Positions 30,212 through 38,226 of a DNA stretch of 64,000 bases are shown here, piece after piece. The position numbers were made by a program, and so were the translations under genes. The stretch's first letter is position 1. Each line of letters opens with the position of its first letter. This stretch comes from Nocardia sp. MH4 (GTDB lineage: Bacteria > Actinomycetota > Actinomycetes > Mycobacteriales > Mycobacteriaceae), in the NCBI RefSeq assembly GCF_019266065.1, contig NZ_LPNR01000106.1, positions 1-64,000 on the forward strand. The letters are read 5' to 3'. The notes under the pieces are model-generated. The model saw only the letters and a program-made list of their open reading frames with translations. It was not told the DNA's origin and searched no databases.

Positions 30212-31764
30212 GCGAATCCTTCAGCGGCGGCCGACGGGACAGCGCTCGGCAACCGCCGCGCGTCCAGACCAGGGAAGAATCCGTCGGCCAGGTTCCATCC
30301 TGCCGCGAGACGGGCCGCTTTGGCGAACTGGCCGGCCCCGATGGCCTCGGCGAGTTCGCGGACCGCGTGCGCGTGCTCGTGTGCCCGATCCCGGGCGTAC
30401 CCGGCGGCGGAGTCCTTGGAGACCATGAAGGCCCAGTCGCTGGAGACGGTGAGAATCGCCTCGCGCAGCAATTGATCGGCGACCGGATCGCGCAGCGAAC
30501 CGTCCCGGCCGACCTTGTCGAGGGTGTCCAGCGCCAGCCGGACGACGTCGGCGTTGAGCTCGACGAGGTCGGCGACCTGGTCGCCCGCCCACACCCGCCA
30601 GTCCTTGCCGGAACCCCACGACGAGTCGTTGAGCTGCACGGGTTCGCCCACGAAGCCGTTGTCGCGGGCGTCGGCGAGGGTGCCGACGGTGACGCCCGCT
30701 TCGGGCAGCGCGCGCAGCACCTGTTCGAGCCAGGCGGGACCCTCGTGCCACCAGTGACCGAACAGCTCGGTGTCGAAGGCGGCCACCACGAGGGCGGGCC
30801 TGCCGATCCGCGTGGACTCCTCGATCAGCCGGGCGCGCACGGTCTCGACGAAGTCGGCGACGTCGCGGGTGATGGCGGTGGCGGCGAGCTCCGGATCGTA
30901 AGGGGCCTTGTCAGGACCGGCGACGGTCTTGCCGGTCACCCGGGACGGTTTGAGACCGGTCGCGTGGTCGTAGTGGTGGAAATCGCGGTAGGCGCTCTGG
31001 CCCGGATAGCCCTGTTTCGGCGACCAGACCCGGTAGCTCACCTGGAGATCGCGGCCGAACGCGAGCACGTCGGCGTCGCGAACGGGTCTGCCGAGGGTGG
31101 TGTCACCGCGCAGCGACGGGCCGTCGACCATGAAATGCGTCACACCCGCGGCGTCGTAGTTCCGCTCCATGCCGGGGGTGTAGCCGCACTCGGGTGCCCA
31201 GATGCCGGTGGGGGTGGTGCCCCAGCGCAGGCGGGCGTCGGCCAGGCCCTCGGTGAGCTGGAACTGCCGAAGTCGCTCGTCGAGCAGCGGCTGGAACGGA
31301 TGCGCCAGCGGGCCGCCGAGCAGCTCGATCGCGTCGGCGTCGATGAGCGAGCGCCACACCGGCGCGCTGCCGTGCCGCCAGTCCCGCTCGAACTCGGCCA
31401 ACGCCGTTGCGGCGAGCCGATGTTCGTGCCTGCCCAGCGCCACGTTGCCGGACATGGACGCCTCGTCGGCGCGCAACTGCCAGTTGCCCAGCCAGTGGTG
31501 CATGCCCGCCAGGCAGTGCGGATCGTCGAGCTGGGCGGCCAGCACGGGGGTGATGCCCAGGCTCAGCAGGTGTGTACGGCCTTCGGCCGCAAGGTTTTTC
31601 AGGACCCGGACCACGGGCAGGTAGGACGCGGCCCAGGACTGGTAGAGCCATTCCTCGCCGACCGGCCAGCGCCCGTGATGGGCCAGCCAGGGCAGGTGGG
31701 AATGCAGGACGAGCGTGAACTGGCCCGGCACGGAGCCGGACCGGGCGGAGCGCGAATCGGTCAA
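30208..31764 (-). CDS. GH57 1,4-alpha-glucan branching enzyme (Rv3031-like)
   Basis: A 518-residue GH57 protein of the branching-enzyme type. It starts with the family motif LVLHSHLPWLAHHG, carries the nucleophile Glu in TGIWAPECGY (near 192) and the acid/base Asp in AFDTELFGHWWHEG (near 342), and ends with the helical C-terminal domain. It introduces alpha-1,6 branches into the cytosolic glucan. Genes flank it with four-base ATGA overlaps on both sides, so it is translationally coupled to the methyltransferase and the GT4. Together they form the core pathway for methylglucose lipopolysaccharide. Confidence 0.93.
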   Translation of the reverse strand: MTDSRSARSGSVPGQFTLVLHSHLPWLAHHGRWPVGEEWLYQSWAASYLPVVRVLKNLAAEGRTHLLSLGITPVLAAQLDDPHCLAGMHHWLGNWQLRADEASMSGNVALGRHEHRLAATALAEFERDWRHGSAPVWRSLIDADAIELLGGPLAHPFQPLLDERLRQFQLTEGLADARLRWGTTPTGIWAPECGYTPGMERNYDAAGVTHFMVDGPSLRGDTTLGRPVRDADVLAFGRDLQVSYRVWSPKQGYPGQSAYRDFHHYDHATGLKPSRVTGKTVAGPDKAPYDPELAATAITRDVADFVETVRARLIEESTRIGRPALVVAAFDTELFGHWWHEGPAWLEQVLRALPEAGVTVGTLADARDNGFVGEPVQLNDSSWGSGKDWRVWAGDQVADLVELNADVVRLALDTLDKVGRDGSLRDPVADQLLREAILTVSSDWAFMVSKDSAAGYARDRAHEHAHAVRELAEAIGAGQFAKAARLAAGWNLADGFFPGLDARRLPSAVPSAAAEGFA

Positions 31765-32564
31765 GGCCTTGCCTTTGCGGCGCTTGCCTTCTCGGCGATC
31801 GCGACCAGGTCCAGGCTCGCGTCGATCTCACCCGCGCGCAGGTCGAAATCGTCGATGGTGACGGCGGCGACGTCGGCGGTCAGGTCGGCGGGCCACGGCT
31901 CACCGGCCAGCGCGCGCTCGATCTGGGCGTCGATGAAGGACCCGCCGTGCTTGGCGTCCAACGCTTTCAGGCTCGCGCCGTGGTGCACGCCGAGCATCTC
32001 GGTGACCGTGAAACCGGCCTCGACCAGCAGTTCGGTCAGCTCGGCGGCGTTGAGTTCGCGGGTGTGGAACGGGTTGAGCGGGGTGTCGCGACCGGGAGAG
32101 AAGGTGATCCGGTTCGGGGTGCTGATCAGCAGCTGCCCGCCCGGGCGCAGCACCCGCAGGCACTCGCGCAGGAACTGCGCCTGGTCCCAGAGGTGCTCGA
32201 TGACCTGGAAATTCACGACGACGTCGACGGATTCGTCGTCGAGCGGCAGCTCGGCGAGATTGCCCTGGATCATCTCGACCCGCGGGTAGCGCGCGCGCAC
32301 GTGCGCGACGGCGCCGTCGTCGTAGTCCACGCCGACGACACGCGCGGCCACGCCGGCGATCATGTCGGCGCCGTAGCCCTCGCCCGAACCCGCCTCGAGC
32401 ACGGTCTTGCCGGTGCACCGGTCGAGCAGGCGGGCATAGGCGATCTCGTGCCGACGGAACCAGTAGTTCTCCTCGGCGATGCCGGGCACGGTCCGCTCAC
32501 CGGTCAGCGGCAGTGGTTCATGTGTGGCGGCCACAGGTGCGGCAGGGATCACAGCCTCGCTCAT
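31761..32564 (-). CDS. SAM-dependent methyltransferase of the methylglucose-polymer operon (Rv3030-like)
   Basis: A 267-residue class I methyltransferase, first gene of the operon. It has the SAM site VLEAGSGEGYGADMI, the acidic VVGVDYDDG, and VVVNFQVIEHLWDQAQFLREC with LRVLRPGGQLLISTPNR. The M. tuberculosis counterpart Rv3030 is proposed to methylate glucose units of methylglucose lipopolysaccharide. The ATG at 32564 is chosen since GGAGAA directly precedes it and the 27-codon upstream extension lacks domain character. It is divergent from fixA/etfB, sharing a 191-bp promoter region. Confidence 0.88.
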   Translation of the reverse strand: MSEAVIPAAPVAATHEPLPLTGERTVPGIAEENYWFRRHEIAYARLLDRCTGKTVLEAGSGEGYGADMIAGVAARVVGVDYDDGAVAHVRARYPRVEMIQGNLAELPLDDESVDVVVNFQVIEHLWDQAQFLRECLRVLRPGGQLLISTPNRITFSPGRDTPLNPFHTRELNAAELTELLVEAGFTVTEMLGVHHGASLKALDAKHGGSFIDAQIERALAGEPWPADLTADVAAVTIDDFDLRAGEIDASLDLVAIAEKASAAKARP

Positions 32565-32636
32565 TTCTCCGACGTTACTGGTACCGCCGGTTCCCCCAGG
32601 ACTCAGGGATCGGTTCCGAACCCCTTGTGCATGTAG

Positions 32637-32664
32637 GTTACCCACGAGTAACTTAGCGTAGGGT
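32637..32664 (+). promoter_or_regulatory. Inverted repeat and -10-like box upstream of etfBA
   Basis: GTTAC (32637-32641) and GTAAC (32648-32652) form a perfect inverted repeat with 6 bases between. A TAGGGT (32659-32664), matching the actinobacterial -10 pattern TANNNT, follows 6 bases later. The repeat would overlap the -35 region, so it is a candidate operator for a repressor (for example a TetR/FadR-type). A long leader of about 90 bases then runs to etfB. Confidence 0.5.
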
Positions 32665-32755
32665 AGTGTTCCGCTCTGAGCTACTCACACGGACGTACGG
32701 CCCAGCTCGTGCGGCCACCACACACGTGTACCCAGAAGGAGGTCGACGAAGACCG

Positions 32756-33541
32756 ATGCCGAACATCGTCGTACTCATCAAGCAGGTTCCCGACACCTGG
32801 TCCGAGCGCAAGCTGACCGATGGTGACTACACCCTCGACCGCGAGGCCGCCGACGCCGTCCTCGACGAGATCAACGAGCGCGCCGTCGAGGAAGCGCTGC
32901 TGATCAAGGAGGCGCAGGGCGGCGAGGTCACCGTGCTGGCCGCCGGTCCGGATCGCGCCACCGAGGCCATCCGCAAGGCGCTGTCCATGGGTGCCGACAA
33001 GGCCATCCACATCAACGACCCGGCGATCCACGGCTCCGACGCCGTGCAGACCGCGTGGGTGCTGGCCGGCGCGCTGGGCCAGGTCGAGGGCGTCGAGCTG
33101 GTCATCGCCGGCAACGAGGCCACCGACGGTCGCGCGGGTGCCGTGCCGGCGATCATCGCCGAGTACCTGGGCATCCCGCAGCTGACGCACCTGCGCAAGC
33201 TGGCCGTCGACGGCGACAAGATCACCGGCGAGCGCGAGACCGACGAGGGCGTCTTCAAGCTCGAGGCGTCCCTGCCCGCCATCGTCTCGGTCACCGAGAA
33301 GATCAACGAGCCGCGCTTCCCGTCCTTCAAGGGCATCATGGCCGCGAAGAAGAAGGAAGTTCAGGTCTTCACCCTGGCCGATCTGGGCATCGACCCGTCG
33401 ACCGTGGGCGTGGCCAACGCCGGCACCCAGGTCACCGGCTCCACCCCGAAGCCTGCCCGCACCGCGGGCGAGAAGATCGCGGACGAGGGTGAGGGCGGCA
33501 ACCAGATCGCCACCTACCTCATCGGTCAGAAGATCATCTGA
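32756..33541 (+). CDS. etfB: Electron transfer flavoprotein beta subunit
   Basis: A 261-residue ETF beta subunit (FixA in M. tuberculosis naming, Rv3029c). It carries electrons from acyl-CoA dehydrogenases to the membrane quinone pool together with the alpha subunit. Family marks: IVVLIKQVPDTW at the start, AGPDRATEAIRKALSMGAD, LVIAGNEATDGRAGAVPAIIAEYLGIPQLTHL (AMP-binding region) and EPRFPSFKGIMAAKKK, the recognition-loop region. AGAAGGAGG lies unusually far (about 13 bases) before the ATG. The alpha-subunit gene follows 36 bp downstream. Confidence 0.95.
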   Translation: MPNIVVLIKQVPDTWSERKLTDGDYTLDREAADAVLDEINERAVEEALLIKEAQGGEVTVLAAGPDRATEAIRKALSMGADKAIHINDPAIHGSDAVQTAWVLAGALGQVEGVELVIAGNEATDGRAGAVPAIIAEYLGIPQLTHLRKLAVDGDKITGERETDEGVFKLEASLPAIVSVTEKINEPRFPSFKGIMAAKKKEVQVFTLADLGIDPSTVGVANAGTQVTGSTPKPARTAGEKIADEGEGGNQIATYLIGQKII

Positions 33542-33577
33542 TCCGGCCCCGTCCGAGACTTCGAAGGAGAAAGAACA

Positions 33578-34534
33578 ATGGCTGAAGTACTTGTGCTCAT
33601 CGAGCACGCCGACGGTGCCGTGAAGAAGGTCAGCACCGAACTGCTCACCGCCGCCCGTACCCTGGGCGAGCCCGCCGCCGTCGTGACCGGCCCGGCCGGC
33701 ACCGCCGACAAGCTGGCCTCCGCGCTGGCCGCCGCCGGTGCCGAGAAGATCTACGTCGCCGAGTCCGACGACGTCGACGGCTTCCTGGTCACCCCGAAGG
33801 TCGACGTGCTGGCCGGCCTGGTCGAGTCCGCCTCGCCCGCCGCCGTGCTGGTCGCCGCCACCGCCGAGGGCAAGGAGGTGTCGGGCCGCCTCGCCGCGCG
33901 TATCGGCTCCGGCCTGCTCGTCGACGTCATCGGCGTCAACGCCGACGGCTCGGCCGTGCACTCCATCTTCGGTGGCGCGTTCACCGTCGACGCCAAGGCC
34001 ACCGGCGACGTGCCGGTGATCTCGATCCGTCCGGGCGCCATCGAGACGGTCGCGCAGGCCGGTGCGGGCGAGCAGGTCGTCGTCGAGGTTCCGGCCCAGG
34101 AAGACGGCGTCGTCAAGGTCGTCTCGCGTGAGCCGATCGTGGGCGGCGACCGTCCGGAGCTGACCGAGGCGAGCATCGTCGTCTCCGGTGGCCGTGGTGT
34201 CGGTTCCGCCGACAACTTCGCGGTCGTCGAGGCGCTGGCCGACTCGCTCGGTGCCGCTGTCGGCGCCTCGCGTGCCGCCGTCGACTCGGGCTACTACCCG
34301 GGCCAGTTCCAGGTCGGTCAGACCGGTAAGACGGTCTCCCCGCAGCTCTACATCGCCCTGGGCATCTCCGGCGCCATCCAGCACCGCGCCGGCATGCAGA
34401 CCTCGAAGACCATCGTCGCGGTCAACAAGGACGAAGAGGCCCCGATCTTCGAGATCGCGGACTACGGCATCGTGGGCGACCTGTTCAACGTCGCCCCGCA
34501 GCTGACCGAGGCCGTGAAGTCCCACAAGGGATAA
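33578..34534 (+). CDS. etfA: Electron transfer flavoprotein alpha subunit
   Basis: A 318-residue ETF alpha subunit (FixB, Rv3028c). The C-terminal FAD domain is clear: [12 protein letters not shown], then [39 protein letters not shown] and [16 protein letters not shown]. It pairs with the beta subunit and binds FAD. GAAGGAG stands about eight bases ahead of the ATG. A strong hairpin follows the stop, ending the operon. Here the conserved gene order breaks: in M. tuberculosis the next genes are, as I recall, the acyltransferase pair that appears here only at 47.4 kb. Confidence 0.95.
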   Translation: MAEVLVLIEHADGAVKKVSTELLTAARTLGEPAAVVTGPAGTADKLASALAAAGAEKIYVAESDDVDGFLVTPKVDVLAGLVESASPAAVLVAATAEGKEVSGRLAARIGSGLLVDVIGVNADGSAVHSIFGGAFTVDAKATGDVPVISIRPGAIETVAQAGAGEQVVVEVPAQEDGVVKVVSREPIVGGDRPELTEASIVVSGGRGVGSADNFAVVEALADSLGAAVGASRAAVDSGYYPGQFQVGQTGKTVSPQLYIALGISGAIQHRAGMQTSKTIVAVNKDEEAPIFEIADYGIVGDLFNVAPQLTEAVKSHKG

Positions 34535-34557
34535 ATCGCTGAGGCGCTGAGCGCACT

Positions 34558-34590
34558 GCGGCCCCGTCCGGGTATCCCGGGCGGGGCCGC
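34558..34590 (+). terminator. Terminator of etfBA
   Basis: GCGGCCCCG (34558-34566) pairs with CGGGGCCGC (34582-34590) and the stem continues inward through CCGGG/CCCGG. Very stable, but no T tract follows. Confidence 0.7.
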
Positions 34591-34723
34591 TTGCGTCTCG
34601 CGAGAGATGTCGTAGCCCGCGCCCTGCTGACACCGCTTCGGCGACTTCTGTCCGGGTGGGCTGTGCACCGTGGTGTGGCCGGTCGTCGTTGCCGCTGATC
34701 GAGGCGGTCGATTCACCTAATGC

Positions 34724-35158
34724 ATGTCCCTGTCCGGTATCGACCGTCCTGACCTGCCCGAATTCATGACGTGGGAGCAGTTGGGGCAACTTCCGGATGA
34801 GATCGCCGGCCAGATCGAGCTCTGGGAGGGTCGGGTCGTCTGGCTGCGGCGTGGCCCCGGCGAGCATCAGATCTTCATGCGTCGGCTGACCAATGCGCTG
34901 GAGCGGTCCGCGGGAGACGACATGGCGGGGCACCCTGACCGTTGCTGGGTCGCCAATCTCGAGACGACCGTGTTCCTCGGTTCGACCGGATAGTCGGACT
35001 TTGTCACCCCGGACTTCTTGATACACCGTTGTCTAGGTGGTCCACTGCACCCTGTCGACTATCGACTCGACGACGAGTGGATCAACGATGCCGACGGCAC
35101 GGTGTCATTCCCTCAACCTTTCCCGATCGAGGTCCCCTGGTCCGCGCTGGCCTTCTGA
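34724..35158 (+). pseudogene. Decayed Uma2-family (DUF820) nuclease-like gene
   Basis: The frame reads as an Uma2 protein from LPEFMTWEQLGQLPDEI and IELWEGRVVWLRRGPGEHQ. An in-frame TAG at 34991-34993 interrupts it after codon 89, and the same frame then continues sensibly as SDFVTPDFLIHR and LHPVDYRLDDEWINDADGT to a stop at 35156. Even when read through, it has only 144 codons against about 180-200 for the family. The central block with the catalytic Glu and Lys is missing between PDFLIHR and LHPVDY. So it has both a nonsense codon and an internal deletion. Uma2 proteins have a PD-(D/E)XK fold and abound as poorly understood accessory genes. Confidence 0.75.
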
Positions 35159-35358
35159 TGTTTCGTGTCTCCGATGCGTCGAAGGTTTCTCCGGTGACCG
35201 GGGATTGCCGCGGCGTTTCGAGTGGAGGGCCGCCTTGTGGAGGCCGTGCGACCACTGCTTGAACGGTGGTCGACCCGGTGGCTACGTTGTGCCCGTGGAG
35301 ATGGTGTGGTGGGGCTGGTATCGGCGAAACTTCTTCGATGACAAGGAGATAGCCGCGC

Positions 35359-35703
35359 GTGACCGGTTGGCCGACGCCGGCAGCGCCCCGGTTGGTGCGC
35401 GAGATCGACGCGACGGTGCCGGCCCAGCTCGAATGCCAGCTGCACGCCGTGATTCTGGGGCGAGTGCTGGACCTGTGCCGGAAGTGCGGCTTCCGACCGC
35501 CGCCGCTGACACCGCTGCTCGAGTACCCGGGCGCGACGCTGTGGGCGGCGATTCCGGGCATGTACGGCGGCTTCGCGATCGCGCTGGTGGCCGATGCGGA
35601 CGAACTCGAGGTATCCAGCTGGTGCCGGGTGGCCGGTGGTTCGGGCCAACGGCATCGGGTTCGGCCGGACGGGTTCGACCTCGTCGAGGAAGGGTTCGTC
35701 TAG
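35359..35703 (+). CDS. Conserved-looking hypothetical protein, 114 residues
   Basis: Not recognised. The GTG start has AAGGAG ten bases upstream. The product is a soluble mixed-composition protein with LCRKCGFRPPPLTPLLEYPGATLW in the middle, followed by GMYGGFAIALVADADELEVSSWCRV, which reads like a buried beta strand pair, and ends DGFDLVEEGFV. No membrane segment or signal peptide. Its stop overlaps by three bases with that of the convergent GNAT gene. The 200 bp upstream (35159-35358) hold no clear gene; a frame starting near 35299 overlaps the start region but lacks its own ribosome site. Confidence 0.6.
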   Translation: MTGWPTPAAPRLVREIDATVPAQLECQLHAVILGRVLDLCRKCGFRPPPLTPLLEYPGATLWAAIPGMYGGFAIALVADADELEVSSWCRVAGGSGQRHRVRPDGFDLVEEGFV

Positions 35704-36158
35704 CCGGGAGCGTTCACCGGGCGGCCGAGCACCATCCACTTGTCCGGGTCGGTGAGGGTTTCGAAGCCGAACTTCTCGTAGAGGCCGTGGGCGTCGTGGG
35801 TGGCGAGCACGACGCGGCGCAGGTTGTCGGGGGCGAGGTGGTCGCGGATCGCGGCGACCAGCGCGACGCCGACCCCCTTGCCGCGTACCGCGCGATCCAC
35901 GTACACATCGCACAGCCACGCGAAGGTCGTCCGGTCGGTGATCACGCGCGCGTAGGCGACCTGCTCGCCCGAAACACGTTCGTAAACTCCGAAATTGAGT
36001 GATTCCGCGATGGCGCGGTCCTGCAGCTCGCGGGTTCTGCCCATGGCCCAGTACGAGTCGGTGGACAGCCAGGTGTGCACGCGGGCGGCGTCGATGCGGG
36101 CGGTCTCGGTGGAGACCTCGTAACCGTCGGGGATCTCGGGTAGTGGGGTGTCGGTCAT
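35700..36158 (-). CDS. GNAT family N-acetyltransferase
   Basis: A 152-residue acetyltransferase. The acetyl-CoA site is DVYVDRAVRGKGVGVALVAAI (R/Q-x-x-G-x-G/A pattern), preceded by the beta-bulge strand and followed by VVLATHDAHGLYEKFGFE, the usual motif B end. The substrate cannot be told. The ATG at 36158 was chosen because the long upstream extension is Arg/Pro-rich shadow sequence. Confidence 0.85.
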   Translation of the reverse strand: MTDTPLPEIPDGYEVSTETARIDAARVHTWLSTDSYWAMGRTRELQDRAIAESLNFGVYERVSGEQVAYARVITDRTTFAWLCDVYVDRAVRGKGVGVALVAAIRDHLAPDNLRRVVLATHDAHGLYEKFGFETLTDPDKWMVLGRPVNAPG

Positions 36159-36266
36159 CTGGGCAGAATCGCAGGCCGGATACCGCGCTGTCGAGGGGGT
36201 TTCGGGCCACCCGGATGCCCGGTGGGGCTCTCCCCGCACGCGGATCGGCATGGCAGGGTGGGGTGG

Positions 36267-37232
36267 GTGACGATGTTGCCGATCGAAGTGCCGCCGGAGG
36301 TCGAGGAGACGGTACGGGCGGTGTTCGGGGCCGCGGGGGAGCGGTGGCTGGACGACTTGCCCGCGCTGGTGAAAAAGCTCTGTGCGGCTTGGGAGCTGAT
36401 GCTGGTCGGCCCGGCGTTCGAGGGTGGGACGCACGCGTTCGTCGCGCCGGTGCGGCGCGGGGACGGGTCGGTGGCGGTGCTCAAGGTGCCGGTGGTCGAC
36501 GAGGAGAACGCGGCGGAGGCGACCGGGCTGTATTGCTACGGCGGGGACGGGGCGGCGATGCTGTACCGGTTCGACGTCGACAGTGGCGCGATGTTGATGG
36601 AGTGGGCGCGGCCGGGGGAGCCGCTGCTGGAGCAGCCGGGGTTCCCGAGTCTGGAGGGCAGGCCGGAGAACACCGAGCGGGTCCGCCTGGCCTGCGGGCT
36701 GCTACGCCGGTTGCGGCGGGAGCCGGTCGACGTTCCCGAGGACTATCCGGCACTACCGATTGCGACCGACGTGGTCGCGCAGTGGACCGCGCGGCTCCGG
36801 CAGCCGGAACCCGAACTCGCCGAGGTCCTTCCGGACGCTCTGCGCGAGCGGGCACTGGCGTGGTGCGCGCGCCTCGCGGTTCCGGTGGGCCCGCTGCTCG
36901 TCGTCAATCGCGACACCCACCTCGGCAATATCGTTGCCGCCGAACGCGAACCGTGGCTGCTCATCGATCCGAAGCCCTACCTCGGCGAAGCCGCCTTCGA
37001 CGCGGGCTTTGTGATCATGATCCAGGTGCAGTCCTCCCCGACCCCTGAGCACGCCCGTGCCGTCGTCGCCGCGACGGCACGTGACCTCGACATCCCCGTC
37101 GACCGTGCCCAAGGCTGGGCCTTCCTGCGCGCGATCGAGGAGATCATCTGGTCGGTCGAGGACGACGATGCCGAGACGCTGCCGCTCCACCTGGCCGTCG
37201 CACACGCCCTGGCGAGCTCGCCCATCGGCTAG
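36267..37232 (+). CDS. Aminoglycoside/hydroxyurea phosphotransferase-like kinase, APH(6) family
   Basis: A 321-residue protein of the streptomycin-6-kinase/hydroxyurea-kinase family. Family features: WLDDLPALVKKLCAAWELMLVG near the start, VAVLKVP (ATP-binding Lys), GAMLMEWARPGEPL, and the catalytic segment NRDTHLGN followed by EPWLLIDPKPYLGEAAFD. In the usual HGDLHxGN loop, His-Gly is replaced by Asn-Arg, though the catalytic Asp, the following Asn and the metal-binding DPK are kept. It may phosphorylate a small molecule; resistance to streptomycin cannot be claimed. GTG at 36267 or ATG two codons later. Confidence 0.8.
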   Translation: MTMLPIEVPPEVEETVRAVFGAAGERWLDDLPALVKKLCAAWELMLVGPAFEGGTHAFVAPVRRGDGSVAVLKVPVVDEENAAEATGLYCYGGDGAAMLYRFDVDSGAMLMEWARPGEPLLEQPGFPSLEGRPENTERVRLACGLLRRLRREPVDVPEDYPALPIATDVVAQWTARLRQPEPELAEVLPDALRERALAWCARLAVPVGPLLVVNRDTHLGNIVAAEREPWLLIDPKPYLGEAAFDAGFVIMIQVQSSPTPEHARAVVAATARDLDIPVDRAQGWAFLRAIEEIIWSVEDDDAETLPLHLAVAHALASSPIG

Positions 37233-37238
37233 CCGCTC

Positions 37239-38093
37239 CTACCGCCGGTGCAACGCGTCCAGCAGGGTGTTCACGATCGGATTCTGGCGTGCGTCCTCAC
37301 GCAGCACCGCCGACACCGGGATACGCAGGCGGTGGTCGGTGAGGTCCAGGGTGAGCAGCCCCTTGGTCGGGCCCTCGTAGAGGACCGTCCAGGACTCGGG
37401 CCGGTTGAGCAGTTCCATCGTGGCGGTGTGGTCGGGGGGAATCGGTGGACCGAAGGTGGGGCCGACCGGAAGATCGGCGAAGGCCGAGCGGATCAGGGTG
37501 TGCAGCAGGACCTGCTCCTGCTCGGGCGGGAGCAACAGCGGATAGGGACTGAGGTCGGCGAGCGTGACGACCCCCTTGCCCGCCAGCGGGTGACTGCTCG
37601 AGATCGCGATCACCAGATCCTCGACCCACAACTGCTCCACCGCCAGCCCCGGCTGATCCACACTGCCGCGGATCAGCGCCAGATCGCAGTCACCGTCGGC
37701 CACGGCCGTGATCCGCTGACGGAACGGCTTGATGACGTATTCGATCTCGGCGTCGGGGTGGGCGGCGCGGGCGGCGGCGATCGCGGACAGCGACCGGGCC
37801 GCGAACGACATGTTGGCGGCGAGCCGGATGCGCGGGCCGGTGGTGCGCACGGCGGCGCGGATCGCGGACTCCAGACTCAGCATCTGCTTGGCCAGCGGCA
37901 GTAGGCGCAGGGTGGCGTCGGTGGGGACGACGGCGCGGGTCGTGCGCTCGAACAGCTGGGCGCCGAGGTCACGTTCGAGTCTCGCGATCTGGTGGCTGAT
38001 CGCGGATTGGGAGATGAAGCAGCGGCTCGCCGCGCGGCTGAAACTGAGCTCCTCACAGACCGCGACGAAGTACGCCAGCTGGCGAAGTTCCAC
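37239..38093 (-). CDS. LysR family transcriptional regulator
   Basis: A 284-residue LysR-type regulator: N-terminal winged helix (MELRQLAYFVAVCEELSFSRAA, then ISQSAISHQIARLERDLGAQLFERT) and a periplasmic-binding-like effector domain from about residue 90. AGGAGG precedes the GTG. It is divergent from the NADH dehydrogenase gene with 133 bp between, the classic arrangement in which a LysR protein controls both itself and the neighbour. The effector is not known; redox or quinone-related signals would fit. Confidence 0.9.
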   Translation of the reverse strand: MELRQLAYFVAVCEELSFSRAASRCFISQSAISHQIARLERDLGAQLFERTTRAVVPTDATLRLLPLAKQMLSLESAIRAAVRTTGPRIRLAANMSFAARSLSAIAAARAAHPDAEIEYVIKPFRQRITAVADGDCDLALIRGSVDQPGLAVEQLWVEDLVIAISSSHPLAGKGVVTLADLSPYPLLLPPEQEQVLLHTLIRSAFADLPVGPTFGPPIPPDHTATMELLNRPESWTVLYEGPTKGLLTLDLTDHRLRIPVSAVLREDARQNPIVNTLLDALHRR

Positions 38094-38226
38094 CAGGTCC
38101 CTCCTATTGATTAGTTATGCAGATAAGAGTCATCTTCAGTATGCGCCCAAACACTGGAAACATCTGCGTTCCGCATCGCGTTTACTCATATGAAAGGACT
38201 CATTACCGATCTTGGAGCGCGCGATC
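38094..38226. promoter_or_regulatory. Divergent LysR/NADH dehydrogenase promoter region
   Basis: A markedly AT-richer 133-bp region. TTATGCAGATAA at 38115-38126 is a dyad with TTAT/ATAA arms close to the LysR gene, a candidate LysR binding site. CATATG at 38187-38192 lies about 35 bases before the dehydrogenase start and may be near its -10 region. Confidence 0.5.

Noticed and set aside
32681..35026. A 781-codon minus-strand open frame across etfBA
   Set aside because: Asp/Gly/Arg-rich shadow; ETF subunits on the plus strand are unambiguous.
35299..36002. Alternative frame beginning MVWWGWYRRNFF upstream of the 114-residue orphan
   Set aside because: No ribosome site, and it soon becomes an Arg/Ala/Gly-rich shadow of the orphan and the GNAT gene.
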